Assembly (NCBI GenBank): GCA_001298545.1
Contig: LJCX01000021.1
Span: forward strand, 1 to 64,000
Length of the DNA stretch: 64,000 nt
Direction of reading: 5' to 3'
DNA from: Actinobacteria bacterium OV320
GTDB taxonomy: Bacteria; Actinomycetota; Actinomycetes; Streptomycetales; Streptomycetaceae
Position numbers and translations under genes: made by a program. The first letter of the stretch is position 1. Every line of letters starts with the position of its first letter. A model generated the notes under the pieces. That model was not told the origin of the DNA and searched no databases. It was given only the letters and a program-made list of their open reading frames with translations. Below, one piece after another: positions 34,376 to 43,869 of the stretch.

Positions 34376-34759
34376 ATGGCGTCGAGGAGCATGACCCAGG
34401 CCGCCTTCTTCGTGCTGACGGCCCTCGCCGACCAGCCCCGGCACGGCTACGGCATCCTGCGCGAGACAGAGGAACTCTCGGACGGCGAGGTGCGGTTGAG
34501 GGTCGGCACGCTGTACGGCGTGCTCGACCGGCTCACCGTCGACGGGCTCATCGCACTGGACCGCGAGGAGGTCCGGCAGGGCCGGCTCAGGCGCTATTAC
34601 CGCGTCACCGACGAGGGCGTCGACGCCCTCGTCGCGGAGGCCGACCGTATGGCGGCCGCAGCCGGTGCGGCCAGGCGTCGCATCGCCGAGGGCCGCCGCG
34701 CCCCCGGAACCGTCACCTCGCCCGCCCGCGGGCCCGGACTCGCCGGAGGCCTGGCATGA
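34376..34759 (+). CDS. PadR-family transcriptional regulator
   Basis: The 127-residue protein has the PadR winged helix (AAFFVLTALADQPRHGYGIL, then LRVGTLYGVLDRLTVDGLIA and RRYYRVTDEGVDAL), a short leucine/alanine helix for dimerisation and a polar tail. It is a dimeric repressor usually controlling itself and a neighbour. ATG 34376 lies nine bases after the dyad at 34347; ATG 34391 is an alternative. Often such genes are followed by a membrane-protein gene; here an ATG at 34756 opens only about 30 codons, so a partner may be lost. Confidence 0.9.
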   Translation: MASRSMTQAAFFVLTALADQPRHGYGILRETEELSDGEVRLRVGTLYGVLDRLTVDGLIALDREEVRQGRLRRYYRVTDEGVDALVAEADRMAAAAGAARRRIAEGRRAPGTVTSPARGPGLAGGLA

Positions 34760-34823
34760 CGACCGGCACGCCCACCCTGCTCGAAGGGGCCGGCGCTCCG
34801 CATCACCACCCGCGCGGCCGGGC

Positions 34824-35789
34824 TCAGTGCGGGAAGGCGCGTGGCTGGCGCAGCAGGGGGAGTTCGTCGCGGAACTCCTCGATGCGGGAGCTGATCTGCC
34901 GCATCAGGACGGTGTCGGTGAGGCGGTCGAGGTAGAGGTTGTGACGGGCCAGGCCGGGCGCGTCGACGCAGAAGTACAGCGCCATGAGCGGATTGACGAA
35001 CAGTTCGCTGTCCTTGGTCCGCTCGGTGAACCGCACGTTGCCGAAAGCGCCGCGCACGGCGGCGGCGACGGAGCCGTTGACGATGCTCGGGTGGCCCGGG
35101 GTGCGGGCCTGGGCGTCGGCCACGGCGTCCAGGTAGAGGGCCCCCTCGGGGCTCTGGTGCGACAGGGAGAACGCGCCGAGGTAGGCACCCTCGCGGTCCA
35201 GCGCGGCCAGGTTCTCCAGGACGAGGGAGTGGTTCACCCCGTGGTGGGCGTCCACACCGAAGCCGAGACAGGCCACCAGTCGGTGGGGGACGTCGTCGAG
35301 GCTCTGTACGGCGGCGAGGCTGGCCATGTCCTCCTCGGGCGTGCCCAGCCCGTGCTCGTCGCCGCGCATCAGGATGTCGGTCCCGCCGTCCACCAGGACG
35401 ACGGCGTCCACTCCGCCCAGGTGGTCGAGGAGCGCCCGGTAGGCGGCTCGCAGGGGTTCCACTCCGGTGCGCGGGAAGGCGTACACCGTGGCGGGGAGGT
35501 CGTGCCGGTCGAGCCAGCGGGCCAGGGTGCGCTCGGGGAAGTAGTCGCCGCGGGTGGGGATGTCGGGGCGGATGGCCGCGACGTCCGGCTGGAGCCAGAC
35601 CTCGGAGGGCAGCCCGTACAGGTCGGCGAAGGAGAGGTTGGCCAGATGGACCTCCTTGCCCGCCGAGCGCAGGGCGAGCGCCAGCGGAAGGCCCGCGTAC
35701 ACGTCGAAACCGCCGCCCGCACCGGCGATCAGCACCCGGCGCGCGTCGCGCAGCCGGGTGAAGAGGGGAGGCTCGTGGAGGGTGAACAC
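34824..35789 (-). CDS. DUF1152-family protein
   Basis: The 321-residue soluble protein has RRVLIAGAGGGFDVYAGLPL near the N-terminus (a nucleotide-type glycine loop), VDAVVLVDGGTDILMRGDE in the middle and LVACLGFGVDAHHGVNHSL later. These are the marks of DUF1152, an uncharacterised family with a Rossmann-like core. No helices span the membrane. No functional neighbour helps; it lies between a PadR gene and an FprA reductase and appears monocistronic. Function unknown. Confidence 0.82.
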   Translation of the reverse strand: MFTLHEPPLFTRLRDARRVLIAGAGGGFDVYAGLPLALALRSAGKEVHLANLSFADLYGLPSEVWLQPDVAAIRPDIPTRGDYFPERTLARWLDRHDLPATVYAFPRTGVEPLRAAYRALLDHLGGVDAVVLVDGGTDILMRGDEHGLGTPEEDMASLAAVQSLDDVPHRLVACLGFGVDAHHGVNHSLVLENLAALDREGAYLGAFSLSHQSPEGALYLDAVADAQARTPGHPSIVNGSVAAAVRGAFGNVRFTERTKDSELFVNPLMALYFCVDAPGLARHNLYLDRLTDTVLMRQISSRIEEFRDELPLLRQPRAFPH

Positions 35790-35932
35790 CCCGGGACGCT
35801 AACAGGCGTCGATCGCGCGGCCCAACAGGATTACGTCAACCACCCTGAACCATGGGCGAGTTGGGGTTCGGCCGTCCGTGGCCGGAGTGGCCCGACACGG
35901 CGGCCGCGGTCGGCCGAACCCCGCGTCACGGA

Positions 35933-37297
35933 CTACGCGCCGCTCTCCCGCAGCATGTCCTCACGCTCGACGATCTTCACGCGCTCGCGGCCCTGCGGCT
36001 CGCCCAGCGCCTTCTCGGCGGCGTCCAGCTTGTACCAGCCCTCCCAGGTGGTGAAGCGGACGTCGCGCTCGGCGAGGAACGTCTCCACGGCCTCCGGGTC
36101 GGGCGAGGCGGGCGTGTGCAGACGGCCGTTCGCGTGGTCGTCCAGCAGGTTCGACACCGTCTCGTTGGCGTCGCCCTTGGTGTGGCCGATGAGGCCGACC
36201 GGACCGCGGCGGATCCAGCCGGTGACGTACGTCGACTGCAGGTGCTCGCCGGACTCCTCTATGACGCGGCCGCCCTCGTCCGGGACCGTGCCCGAGTCGA
36301 GGTCCCAGGGCAGCTTGGGGAGCTTGTCGGAGAGGTAGCCGACGGCGCGGTAGATCGCCGTGACGTCCCAGTCCTTGAACTCGCCGGTGCCCTTGACGTT
36401 GCCGGTGCCGTCGAGGGCGGTGCGCTCGGTGCGCAGACCGACGACCTTGCCGTCCTCGCCGAGGATCTCGGCCGGCGACTCGAAGAAGTGCAGGAACAGC
36501 TTGTGCGGGCGCTCGCCGACGTCGCGGATCGCCCAGTTCTCCAGCGTCTTGGCGACCATGTCGGCCTGCTTGTTGCCGCGCCGCGTGGCGATCGAGCCGT
36601 CGTCGTAGTCGATGTCCTCGGGGTCGACGATGACCTCGATGGTGGGGGAGTGGTCGAGCTCGCGCAGCTCCATCGGGGAGAACTTCGCCTGCGCCGGGCC
36701 GCGGCGGCCGAAGACGTGGATCTCCAGGGCCTTGTTGGCCTTCAGACCCTCGTAGACGTTGGCCGGGATCTCCGTCGGCAGCAGCTCGTCCGCCGTCTTG
36801 GCCAGGACGCGGGCCACGTCGAGGGCGACGTTGCCGACGCCCAGGACCGCGACCTTCTCGGCCTCGAGCGGCCAGGTGCGCGGCACGTCCGGGTGGCCGT
36901 CGTACCAGGAGACGAAGTCGGCGGCGCCGTAGGAGCCGTCGAGCTCGATGCCGGGGATCGACATGTCGCGGTCGGCCGTCGCGCCGGTCGAGAAGACCAC
37001 CGCGTCGTAGAAGGCGCGCAGGTCGTCCAGGCTGATGTCGGTGGGGTAGTCGACGTTGCCGAAGAGGCGGATCTGCGGCTTGTCGAGGACCTGGTGCAGG
37101 GCGTTGACGATGCCCTTGATGCGGGGGTGGTCCGGGGCGACGCCGTAGCGGATCAGGCCGAACGGGGCCGGCATGCGCTCGAAGAGGTCGATGGAGACAC
37201 CCGGGTCGGCGGCCACATCGGACTTGAGCAGCGCGTCGGCGGCGTAGATCCCGGCGGGGCCGGCTCCGACAATGGCTACCCGCAGGGGGCGGGGCAT
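35933..37297 (-). CDS. fprA: FAD-dependent ferredoxin/flavodoxin-NADP reductase (FprA type)
   Basis: The 454-residue protein has the FAD dinucleotide fold at the start (VAIVGAGPAGIYAADALL), RYGVAPDHPRIK, FSTGATADR, an NADP fold (VAVLGVGNVALDVARVLAKT) and RRGPAQAKFSPMELRELD. All are typical of adrenodoxin-reductase-like FprA enzymes that move electrons between NADPH and ferredoxins. It reads away from a promoter region carrying an iron-box-like sequence, agreeing with iron control of ferredoxin metabolism. Size and motifs are intact. Confidence 0.92.
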   Translation of the reverse strand: MPRPLRVAIVGAGPAGIYAADALLKSDVAADPGVSIDLFERMPAPFGLIRYGVAPDHPRIKGIVNALHQVLDKPQIRLFGNVDYPTDISLDDLRAFYDAVVFSTGATADRDMSIPGIELDGSYGAADFVSWYDGHPDVPRTWPLEAEKVAVLGVGNVALDVARVLAKTADELLPTEIPANVYEGLKANKALEIHVFGRRGPAQAKFSPMELRELDHSPTIEVIVDPEDIDYDDGSIATRRGNKQADMVAKTLENWAIRDVGERPHKLFLHFFESPAEILGEDGKVVGLRTERTALDGTGNVKGTGEFKDWDVTAIYRAVGYLSDKLPKLPWDLDSGTVPDEGGRVIEESGEHLQSTYVTGWIRRGPVGLIGHTKGDANETVSNLLDDHANGRLHTPASPDPEAVETFLAERDVRFTTWEGWYKLDAAEKALGEPQGRERVKIVEREDMLRESGA

Positions 37298-37340
37298 GAT
37301 CAGGTTCCCTTCGAGTGGCGACAGATCGACTCGGGGGAAG

Positions 37341-37370
37341 CCTAAACTAAGGCAAACCTTACCCGGTACG
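37341..37370. promoter_or_regulatory. candidate iron box upstream of fprA
   Basis: On the reverse strand TAAGGTTTGCCTTAGTTTA matches about 13 of 19 positions of the DmdR/IdeR consensus. It is 40-70 bp upstream of the fprA start, in a locally AT-rich stretch. Confidence 0.45.
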
Positions 37371-37386
37371 CGGGTCCGGTCTATGG

Positions 37387-37409
37387 ACTCATAAGCATCA
37401 TTTATGAGT
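37387..37409. promoter_or_regulatory. AT-rich inverted repeat between the phosphatase and fprA
   Basis: ACTCATAA, seven bases, TTATGAGT, perfect arms. It lies 90 bp upstream of fprA and 20 bp beyond the stop of the SpoIIE gene. It could be an operator for fprA or a weak terminator. Confidence 0.5.
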
Positions 37410-37429
37410 GGAGCGGCGGCCGACTCGCC

Positions 37430-40126
37430 TCACGGCAGCGGCTGTTCGGCCCAGATGACCTTGCCCTTGGCGGTGTAACGGGTGCCCCAGCGGTCGGTCA
37501 GCTGCGCCACGAGGAACAGACCGCGGCCGCCCTCGTCGGTCATGGCCGCGTACCGCAGATGCGGTGAGGTGCTGCTGCTGTCGGCGACCTCGCAGATCAG
37601 GGTGCGGTCGCGCAGCAGCCGGACGCGCACCGGGGCGCTGCCGTAGCGGATCGCGTTGGTGACCAGTTCGCTCAGGATCAGTTCCGTCGTGAAGGACAGG
37701 TCCTCCAGGTCCCAGCGCGCCAGCTGCCGCACCACGGCCGCCCGCACCTCGCCGACCGCCGCCGGGTCCACCGGCACGTCCCACTCCGCGACCCGGTCGG
37801 CACCCAGCGCCCGGGTCCGCGCGACGATCAGCGCGATGTCGTCGCCCGGGCGGGGCGGCAGCAGGGCGTCCAGGACGGCCTGGCAGGTCCCCTCGGGCGG
37901 ACCGTCGGAGCCCCGCTCCAGGGCGGTGCGCAGCAGCTCCAGACCGGTGTCGATGTCCCGTTCCCGGTCCTCCACCAGCCCGTCGGTGTACAGCACCAGG
38001 GAGCTGCCCTCGGCCAGCTCCAGCTCGACCGTCTCGAACGGCAGCCCGCCCAGTCCGAGCGGCAGTCCGGCGGGCACCTCGAGGTACTCGACCCGGCCGT
38101 CGGGGTGCACCAGCGCCGGCGGCGGATGGCCGGCCCGGGCGATCGTGCAGCGCCGGGAGACCGGGTCGTAGATGGCGTACAGACAGGTCGCCCCGGAGAC
38201 GGCCGCGTCGGTGCCGTCGTCCGCCTCGTCCTGGTCGATACGGGCCACCAGCTCGTCCAGCAGACCGAGGAGTTCCTCCGGGGCCAGATCCAGGGCGGAG
38301 AAGTTGTGCACCGCGGTCCGCAGCCGGCCCATGGTGGCCGCCGCGTGCAGCCCGTGGCCCACCACGTCACCGACGACGAGGGCGACCCGGGCCCCGGACA
38401 GGGGCAGCACGTCGAACCAGTCGCCGCCCACACCCGCCTGGGCCGGCAGATAGCGGTAGGCGATGTCCAGGGCGTTCTGTTCCGGCAGGGTGCGCGGCAG
38501 CAGGCTGCGCTGGAGGGTGACCGCCATGCCGTGCTCGCGGGTGAACCGGCGCGCGTTGTCGATGGAGATCGCGGCCCGCGCCACCAGCTCCTCCGCGAGC
38601 ACCACCTCGTCCGGGTCGAACGGATCGGGCCGTTCCGAACGCCAGAAACTGACCACGCCCAGGATCAGGGACCCCGCCCGCACGGGCACGGTGATCAGCG
38701 AGTGGATGCCGAACTCCACGACCTGCTCGGTCCGTTCGAGGTCCTGGGCGCGCCAGCCCGGCGCCTCGGCGAGACGGGCCTCCAGGACCGCCCGCGCCTC
38801 GCCGAGACTGTGGGCCTGCGGGGCGGAGTCCACGAACCGGATCCGCTCGCCCACCGCGTACAGCGGCGCGCCCTTGCGGATCGCGCTGACCGCCGTGCGG
38901 CGCAGCGTGCCCCGGGCCCCCGGCTCCTCGCCCTGGAGGACGGCGTCGAACAGATCCACGGACGCGAAGTCCGCGAACCGCGGCACGGCCAGCTCCGTGA
39001 GCTCCTCGGCGGTCCTGGTGACGTCCAGGCTGGTCCCGATGGCCACCCCGGCCGCGTACAGCATGTCCAGACGCTCGCGGGTCGCCTCCGCCCGGCCCGA
39101 CAGGGCGCGCAGCTCCGTGGAGTCGCGCAGGGTGGCGACGCTGCCCGCCGGTCCGCCCGCCAGGTCGGTGGGCCGCTGGTTGATCGCCAGCAGCCGCTCC
39201 CCGACCAGGTGCACCTCGTCGGTGACCATCCGCCCGGAGGCCAGCAGTTCGGCGGTGTCCCGGTCGAGTCCCAGCTCGAGGACCTGGCGCCGTTCGGCGT
39301 CCGGGGGCAGGTCGAGCAGGCGTTGCGCCTCGTCGTTGGCGAGCAGCAGGTCGCCCTCGCCGCCGACGATGATCACCCCTTCCCGAACGGAGTGCAGGAC
39401 GGCGTCGTGGTGCTCGTACATCCGGGTCATCTCGCGCGGGCCCAGGCCGTGGGTCTGGCGCAGCAGACGGCGGCTGACCAGCGCCGTGCTCGCCGTGGCC
39501 AGCGCGAGGGCGACCGCGGCGCTGCCGAGGACGAGCGGCAGCTGCCGGTCGGCGTTGCCGCCGACGTGCGCGGTGGTGATCCCGGACGACACCAGCCCGA
39601 CCACGGTCCCGTCGGCCGTCTTCACCGGTACCACCGCCTGGACCAGCCGGCCGATGGTCCCGTCGACCTCCTCGACCACGATCCCGCCGTCCAGCGCCGG
39701 CTGGATGTTCCCGACGAACTTCTTGCCGATGCGGTCCGGCTTGGGATGCGTGTAGCGGATGCCCTCGGTGTTCATGACGACGAGGAAGTCCATGTCGGAC
39801 GCCTCGCGGGCGGCCTCGGCCTTGGGCTGCAGCACGGCTGTCGGGTCGGGGGCGTTCAACGCCTCGACGATGCCCGGCGAGTTGGCGAAGGTCTGCGCGA
39901 CCGCGACGGAGCGGTTGCGGGCCTCCTGGGTGGTGTCGTGACGCACCTGGAGCAGCAGGGCCACCACGGCGGCCACGACCAGCAGCAGCACGATGACCAC
40001 TTGGAGGACGAACACCTGCGCGGCGAGACTGCGCCCGCCCAGTGCGGACTCGGGCGTACGCCGGACCCGCGGGCCCCGGGGACGACGGGCCGGCCGGGCA
40101 TCCGAGCGCCCCAGGAGTCGGACCAT
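37430..40126 (-). CDS. membrane sensor SpoIIE-type PP2C phosphatase with ATPase (anti-sigma-like) domain
   Basis: The 898-residue multidomain protein has a helix (LAAQVFVLQVVIVLLLVVAA), an extracytoplasmic sCache/CitA-like sensor (about 60-180; VVEEVDGTIGRLVQAVVPVK), a second helix, a PAS-like domain (ILL-type region 230-330), a GAF (about 350-520; SLITVPVRAGSLILGVVSFW) and a PP2C phosphatase (about 530-750; AQAGVGGDWFDVLPLSG, then VGDVVGHGLHAAATM). A HATPase_c ends it (ILSELVTNAIRYGSAPVRVR, then DEGGRGLFLVAQLTDRWG). It would dephosphorylate STAS anti-anti-sigma proteins and phosphorylate others, in response to an external ligand. Directly downstream of another SpoIIE gene, same strand. Confidence 0.9.
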   Translation of the reverse strand: MVRLLGRSDARPARRPRGPRVRRTPESALGGRSLAAQVFVLQVVIVLLLVVAAVVALLLQVRHDTTQEARNRSVAVAQTFANSPGIVEALNAPDPTAVLQPKAEAAREASDMDFLVVMNTEGIRYTHPKPDRIGKKFVGNIQPALDGGIVVEEVDGTIGRLVQAVVPVKTADGTVVGLVSSGITTAHVGGNADRQLPLVLGSAAVALALATASTALVSRRLLRQTHGLGPREMTRMYEHHDAVLHSVREGVIIVGGEGDLLLANDEAQRLLDLPPDAERRQVLELGLDRDTAELLASGRMVTDEVHLVGERLLAINQRPTDLAGGPAGSVATLRDSTELRALSGRAEATRERLDMLYAAGVAIGTSLDVTRTAEELTELAVPRFADFASVDLFDAVLQGEEPGARGTLRRTAVSAIRKGAPLYAVGERIRFVDSAPQAHSLGEARAVLEARLAEAPGWRAQDLERTEQVVEFGIHSLITVPVRAGSLILGVVSFWRSERPDPFDPDEVVLAEELVARAAISIDNARRFTREHGMAVTLQRSLLPRTLPEQNALDIAYRYLPAQAGVGGDWFDVLPLSGARVALVVGDVVGHGLHAAATMGRLRTAVHNFSALDLAPEELLGLLDELVARIDQDEADDGTDAAVSGATCLYAIYDPVSRRCTIARAGHPPPALVHPDGRVEYLEVPAGLPLGLGGLPFETVELELAEGSSLVLYTDGLVEDRERDIDTGLELLRTALERGSDGPPEGTCQAVLDALLPPRPGDDIALIVARTRALGADRVAEWDVPVDPAAVGEVRAAVVRQLARWDLEDLSFTTELILSELVTNAIRYGSAPVRVRLLRDRTLICEVADSSSTSPHLRYAAMTDEGGRGLFLVAQLTDRWGTRYTAKGKVIWAEQPLP

Positions 40127-40177
40127 GTGCCATGTCTACACTGCCGGGCCGCGCGAGGCGAGAGTCGTCACGCACGG

Positions 40178-42784
40178 TCACGGACCGTGTCCCGCACGCT
40201 TGCCGTGAGTGACTTCGGCCGCCCGCCGGGTGGCCAGCAGCAGCGCGATGTCGTCCGCCCGGTCCGCGGCCTGCCGGGCCGTCGCGGTGAGCAGGTCGGC
40301 GACGTCCGCGAGGGAACGGCCGGTACGGGTCTCGGCCGCGGGCCCGGCGGCGCCGGTCCCGGCCGGAGGGCGCCTGGACCCTGCCCCGGCCAGGGCCCGG
40401 CGCAGATCCGTGATGCCGTCGTCGATGTCGTGGCCGGGCCGCTCGACCAGCCCGTCCGTGTAGAGGGCGAGGATCGCGCCCGGCTCCAGCCGCAGCTCCG
40501 TCACCGGGTAGTGGGCGCGCGGGTCCACCCCGAGCACCACGCCGCCGGGCAGTTCCACCACCTCCGTTCGGCCGTCGGGATGGCGCAGCAGCGGCGGCAG
40601 ATGCCCGGCGCGGACCGCCAGGGCCAGACCGGTGGCCGGATCGAGCCGGACGTAGCAGCAACTGGCGAACTGGCCGGGGTCCAGGTCGATGAGAAGGTGG
40701 TTCGTGCCGCCCATGACCTCCTCGGGCGGCCGGTCGCCCAGCGCGAACGCCCGCACCGCGCTGCGCAGCTGTCCCATGGTGGCCGCCGCCTGCACGCCGT
40801 GCCCCTGCACGTCCCCGATGACCAGGGCCAGCCCGTCCCCGGCCTCCACGACGTCGTACCAGTCGCCGCCCACGTCCATGCCCTCGGTGCCCGGCAGATA
40901 GCGTCCCGCGGTCTCCACGCGCGCGTGCTGCGACAGCCGCTGGGGGAGCAGGGCCTGCTGGAGCCCGCGGGCGAGGGCGGCCTCGGTGTCGTAGCGCTGC
41001 GCCTTCTCCATCGCGTGGGCGATCAGCCCGGCGAGCGCGGTCAGCACCGTGCGTTCCTCGGAGCTGAAGCTGCGCGAGCGGTCGAAGCCGAGGATGCACG
41101 AGCCGACCGGGCGGCCCGAGGCGATCAGCGGGAGGAAGGCGCGCGCGCCCTCCGACGCGTCGAGGTCGATGCCCGGATAGGCGTCCGCCAGCTGCTGCAT
41201 CGAGTCGAAGAAGAGCGGCCGGCCCGTGGTGAGGGTCTCCACACCGGGCAGCCGGGTGTCGAGGCCCACCCCTTCGAAGGGGGCCAGGAAGCCCTCGGGG
41301 AAACCGGACTCCCACGCCAGGTACAGATGCCGCTCCTGGAGCAGGTAGATCGCCAGCCGGCGGCCGCCGAACGCGGGCAGCAGCTCCTGCATCACCACCG
41401 CCGACACCTGGCGGGCGGTCACGGCCTCCGTCAGCGCGATGGCCAGGACGATGGGCCGGTAGAGCGGGGTGGTCGAGGCGGCGGCGCCGGACGCCGGGCC
41501 GTCCGTCTCCGGGGGCTCGGTGGCCGTGTCGTTCGGCACGCGGTTCGCCGGGACCGCCTTGCAGGTGACGAGATCCGCGCCCGGGTACAGGGACATGCTC
41601 AGCCAGTCCCCCTCGTACGGCCGCGGGACGGAGGAGGGGTCGGCCGGGACGGGAAGCCGCACATGGAAGTGCGCGGGCTCCGGCGACAGCAGGGCGCCGC
41701 GCAGATGCTCCTCGACGGTGGGCTGGTTCAGCCACGGCACGGCCTCCCACAGCGACCGGCCGACCAGCTCGTCCCGCGGCACGCCCAGGAGATGACCGGC
41801 CCGCGCGTTGGCGTAGACGACGAGCCCCAGCCGGTCGAGACAGAACACCCCCTCCGGGAGGAGGTCGGCGGCTCCGTCGGCCAGGGCTCCCGGGCCCGGA
41901 TCGAGGAGGACGCCGGCGATGGGGCGGGGCAGGGCGGAGGACGCGGCGGTGGCATCGCCCGGGTCGGTCGCCACGCCCGTCGCGTCCCACAGTTCGAGGA
42001 GCCGCAGTCCGCCCTCGGTGGTGCGCACCTGGAGCGGCAGCGGCGGCGGCCGGCCCCGGGCCGTCCGGTGCAGCAGGCCCGGCAGCCGGTGGGCGTCCGT
42101 CGGGTCGACGGCCCGGGCCAGGGCTTCCAGCGTGCCCGGGAACTCGTCCGGAGGCAGACCGAGCAGGGTGCGTGCCTGTTCGTCGAGCGTGACGACGTCG
42201 GTCGCCGGATCCCAGGAGAACCGCCCGACGCGCCCCGGGGCCGGTCCCGCGGCCGGCGGCCGTACGCACAGCGGCTCCTCGTCCCACATGACGTCACCGC
42301 CGTCCGCCCCGAGCCGCAGCAGGGCCGTTCCCAGGTCGTCCGCCACCGCCGTCAGCCGCTCCCGCTCCGCCTGCACCTCCGCCGCGTCGGCCGCCGCCGG
42401 GCGCAGGACGGCCAGTACCCCGAAGGACCGCCCGTCCGCGACGACGGGCACGTAGAGCGAACCGAACTGGAAGGGCAGGCCCGCCGCGAGCTGCGCATAG
42501 TGGCGCATCATCTCGGTGGCGTTGGCCAGCACCACCGGGACACCCGTCCGGTACACGTCGGCCACCGGGAACGGCCGGTCCATGTGCACCCGCCACCAGG
42601 GGCGGAACAGCGGACCGGGCAGCCCCGCGAGGACCGCGAGGCGCAGCAGCCGGGACGTGGTCGAGCACAGGTACACGCCACCGGTGTGGCCGCCCGTCGC
42701 CCGCAGCGCGTCCGCCACGGCCCCGGTCAGCAGCGCGGGCGGTGGCCCGGACGGCTTCCGCTCGTTTCCGGCGCTCCCAGTCAT
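40178..42784 (-). CDS. soluble GAF-PAS-GAF SpoIIE-type PP2C phosphatase
   Basis: The 868-residue protein has no membrane helix. A GAF-like domain (about 15-160), a PAS pair with FSWDPATDVVTLDEQARTLL and GVFCLDRLGLVVYANARAGH, a further GAF (about 430-590; GSCILGFDRSRSFSSEERTV) and a C-terminal PP2C (GMDVGGDWYDVVEAGDGLAL, then VIGDVQGHGVQAAATM, DDIALLL) are seen. It lacks the HATPase present in the gene at 37430. It likely acts on STAS-domain proteins in sigma-factor partner switching; one STAS protein lies at 60176 but no link is proven. Only 51 bp separate it from the next phosphatase, suggesting co-transcription. Confidence 0.88.
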   Translation of the reverse strand: MTGSAGNERKPSGPPPALLTGAVADALRATGGHTGGVYLCSTTSRLLRLAVLAGLPGPLFRPWWRVHMDRPFPVADVYRTGVPVVLANATEMMRHYAQLAAGLPFQFGSLYVPVVADGRSFGVLAVLRPAAADAAEVQAERERLTAVADDLGTALLRLGADGGDVMWDEEPLCVRPPAAGPAPGRVGRFSWDPATDVVTLDEQARTLLGLPPDEFPGTLEALARAVDPTDAHRLPGLLHRTARGRPPPLPLQVRTTEGGLRLLELWDATGVATDPGDATAASSALPRPIAGVLLDPGPGALADGAADLLPEGVFCLDRLGLVVYANARAGHLLGVPRDELVGRSLWEAVPWLNQPTVEEHLRGALLSPEPAHFHVRLPVPADPSSVPRPYEGDWLSMSLYPGADLVTCKAVPANRVPNDTATEPPETDGPASGAAASTTPLYRPIVLAIALTEAVTARQVSAVVMQELLPAFGGRRLAIYLLQERHLYLAWESGFPEGFLAPFEGVGLDTRLPGVETLTTGRPLFFDSMQQLADAYPGIDLDASEGARAFLPLIASGRPVGSCILGFDRSRSFSSEERTVLTALAGLIAHAMEKAQRYDTEAALARGLQQALLPQRLSQHARVETAGRYLPGTEGMDVGGDWYDVVEAGDGLALVIGDVQGHGVQAAATMGQLRSAVRAFALGDRPPEEVMGGTNHLLIDLDPGQFASCCYVRLDPATGLALAVRAGHLPPLLRHPDGRTEVVELPGGVVLGVDPRAHYPVTELRLEPGAILALYTDGLVERPGHDIDDGITDLRRALAGAGSRRPPAGTGAAGPAAETRTGRSLADVADLLTATARQAADRADDIALLLATRRAAEVTHGKRAGHGP

Positions 42785-42906
42785 TCGGCCCTACCTCGTC
42801 CGTGCGCCGCCGCTTGGGCGACACAGTAAGAATGCGCCACCCCTGGCCGGATGTGCATCTGCGCGACCTCGGGGAGAACGGTTCCGGGCGGGGTAACCGG
42901 CACGCC

Positions 42907-43752
42907 ATGAGCGAGATTCTGGTGGGCGCCTGCTCCTGGACGGACCGGGCACTGGTCTCCAGCGGCTGGTATCCGGCCGGGCGGCGCGACGCGGAGGGAC
43001 GGTTGCGCCACTACGCCGAGCGCTTCCCGGTCGTCGAGGTCGACGCGACCTACTACGCGCTGCCCGGCGAGCGCAACGGCCGGCTGTGGACGGAGCGCAC
43101 CCCCGACGGCTTCGTGTTCGACGTGAAGGCCTTCTCCCTGCTGACCGGGCATCCCACCCGGTCGGCCGTGCTGCCGCCGGGTCTGCCCGCCGACGTCCGT
43201 GGCCCCAAGGCCCTGGACGAGGTGTGGCGGAGGTTCACGGACGGCATCCGGCCGTTGCGTGACGCGGGACGGCTGGGCGCCGTCCTCTTCCAGTTCCCGC
43301 CGTGGTTCCGTCCCGGCGCACGGGCCCACGCGTTCCTCGCCCAGTGCGCCGAGCGCACCGCCGGGTGGCCGGTCTGCGTCGAATTCCGGCACCCGGACTG
43401 GTGGCGGGGCGAACGGGAGCACACGACGGCCGATCTGCTGCGGTCGTACGGCTTCGCCACCGTCGCCGTCGACATGGAGCAGTCCCTGCCGTCCGCCGTG
43501 CCGCCCGTCACGCCCGTCACCTGCGCGCGGCTGGCGGTCGTCCGCCTGCACGGCCGCAGCCCGGCCTGGGGCAGCGGCAGCAAGGAGGACCGCTTCCGGC
43601 ACGAGTACACCGACGGCGAGCTCGGCGAATGGGTGCCGAGAGTGCACGCGCTCGCCCGGCGGGCGGAGCGGGTGCACGTGCTGTTCAACACCTGCTGCGG
43701 CGACTCCGCGGTCCGCGCCGCCGAGCGCATGCGAGCGCTGCTCGGACCCTGA
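42907..43752 (+). CDS. DUF72-family protein
   Basis: The 281-residue TIM-barrel-like protein starts MSEILVGACSWTDRALVSSG. It has VEVDATYYALPGERNGRLWT, FDVKAFSLLTGHPT, LGAVLFQFPPWFRPG and VEFRHPDWW, the ordered signature of DUF72 (YecE family). Its biochemical role is unknown; structure predicts a hydrolase-like barrel. ATG 42907 was chosen because the upstream extension has unusual composition and lies in the promoter gap with the divergent SpoIIE gene. Confidence 0.87.
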   Translation: MSEILVGACSWTDRALVSSGWYPAGRRDAEGRLRHYAERFPVVEVDATYYALPGERNGRLWTERTPDGFVFDVKAFSLLTGHPTRSAVLPPGLPADVRGPKALDEVWRRFTDGIRPLRDAGRLGAVLFQFPPWFRPGARAHAFLAQCAERTAGWPVCVEFRHPDWWRGEREHTTADLLRSYGFATVAVDMEQSLPSAVPPVTPVTCARLAVVRLHGRSPAWGSGSKEDRFRHEYTDGELGEWVPRVHALARRAERVHVLFNTCCGDSAVRAAERMRALLGP

Positions 43753-43869
43753 CCGCCCCCCGGCCTGACCTGGTCGACCGGGCTCGGCGGGCTCCGCGTG
43801 GGCGGGCCGCTCACCGGGGCGCGCGTGGGCATGGTGGTCGCGCGCGCCGCGGTGTGTGGTGCGGGACGG

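Noticed and set aside
38105..42829. 1574-codon open frame on the plus strand
   Set aside because: It is antisense to two clear SpoIIE phosphatase genes and its protein is Arg/Gly/His-rich without any domain; a GC-bias shadow.
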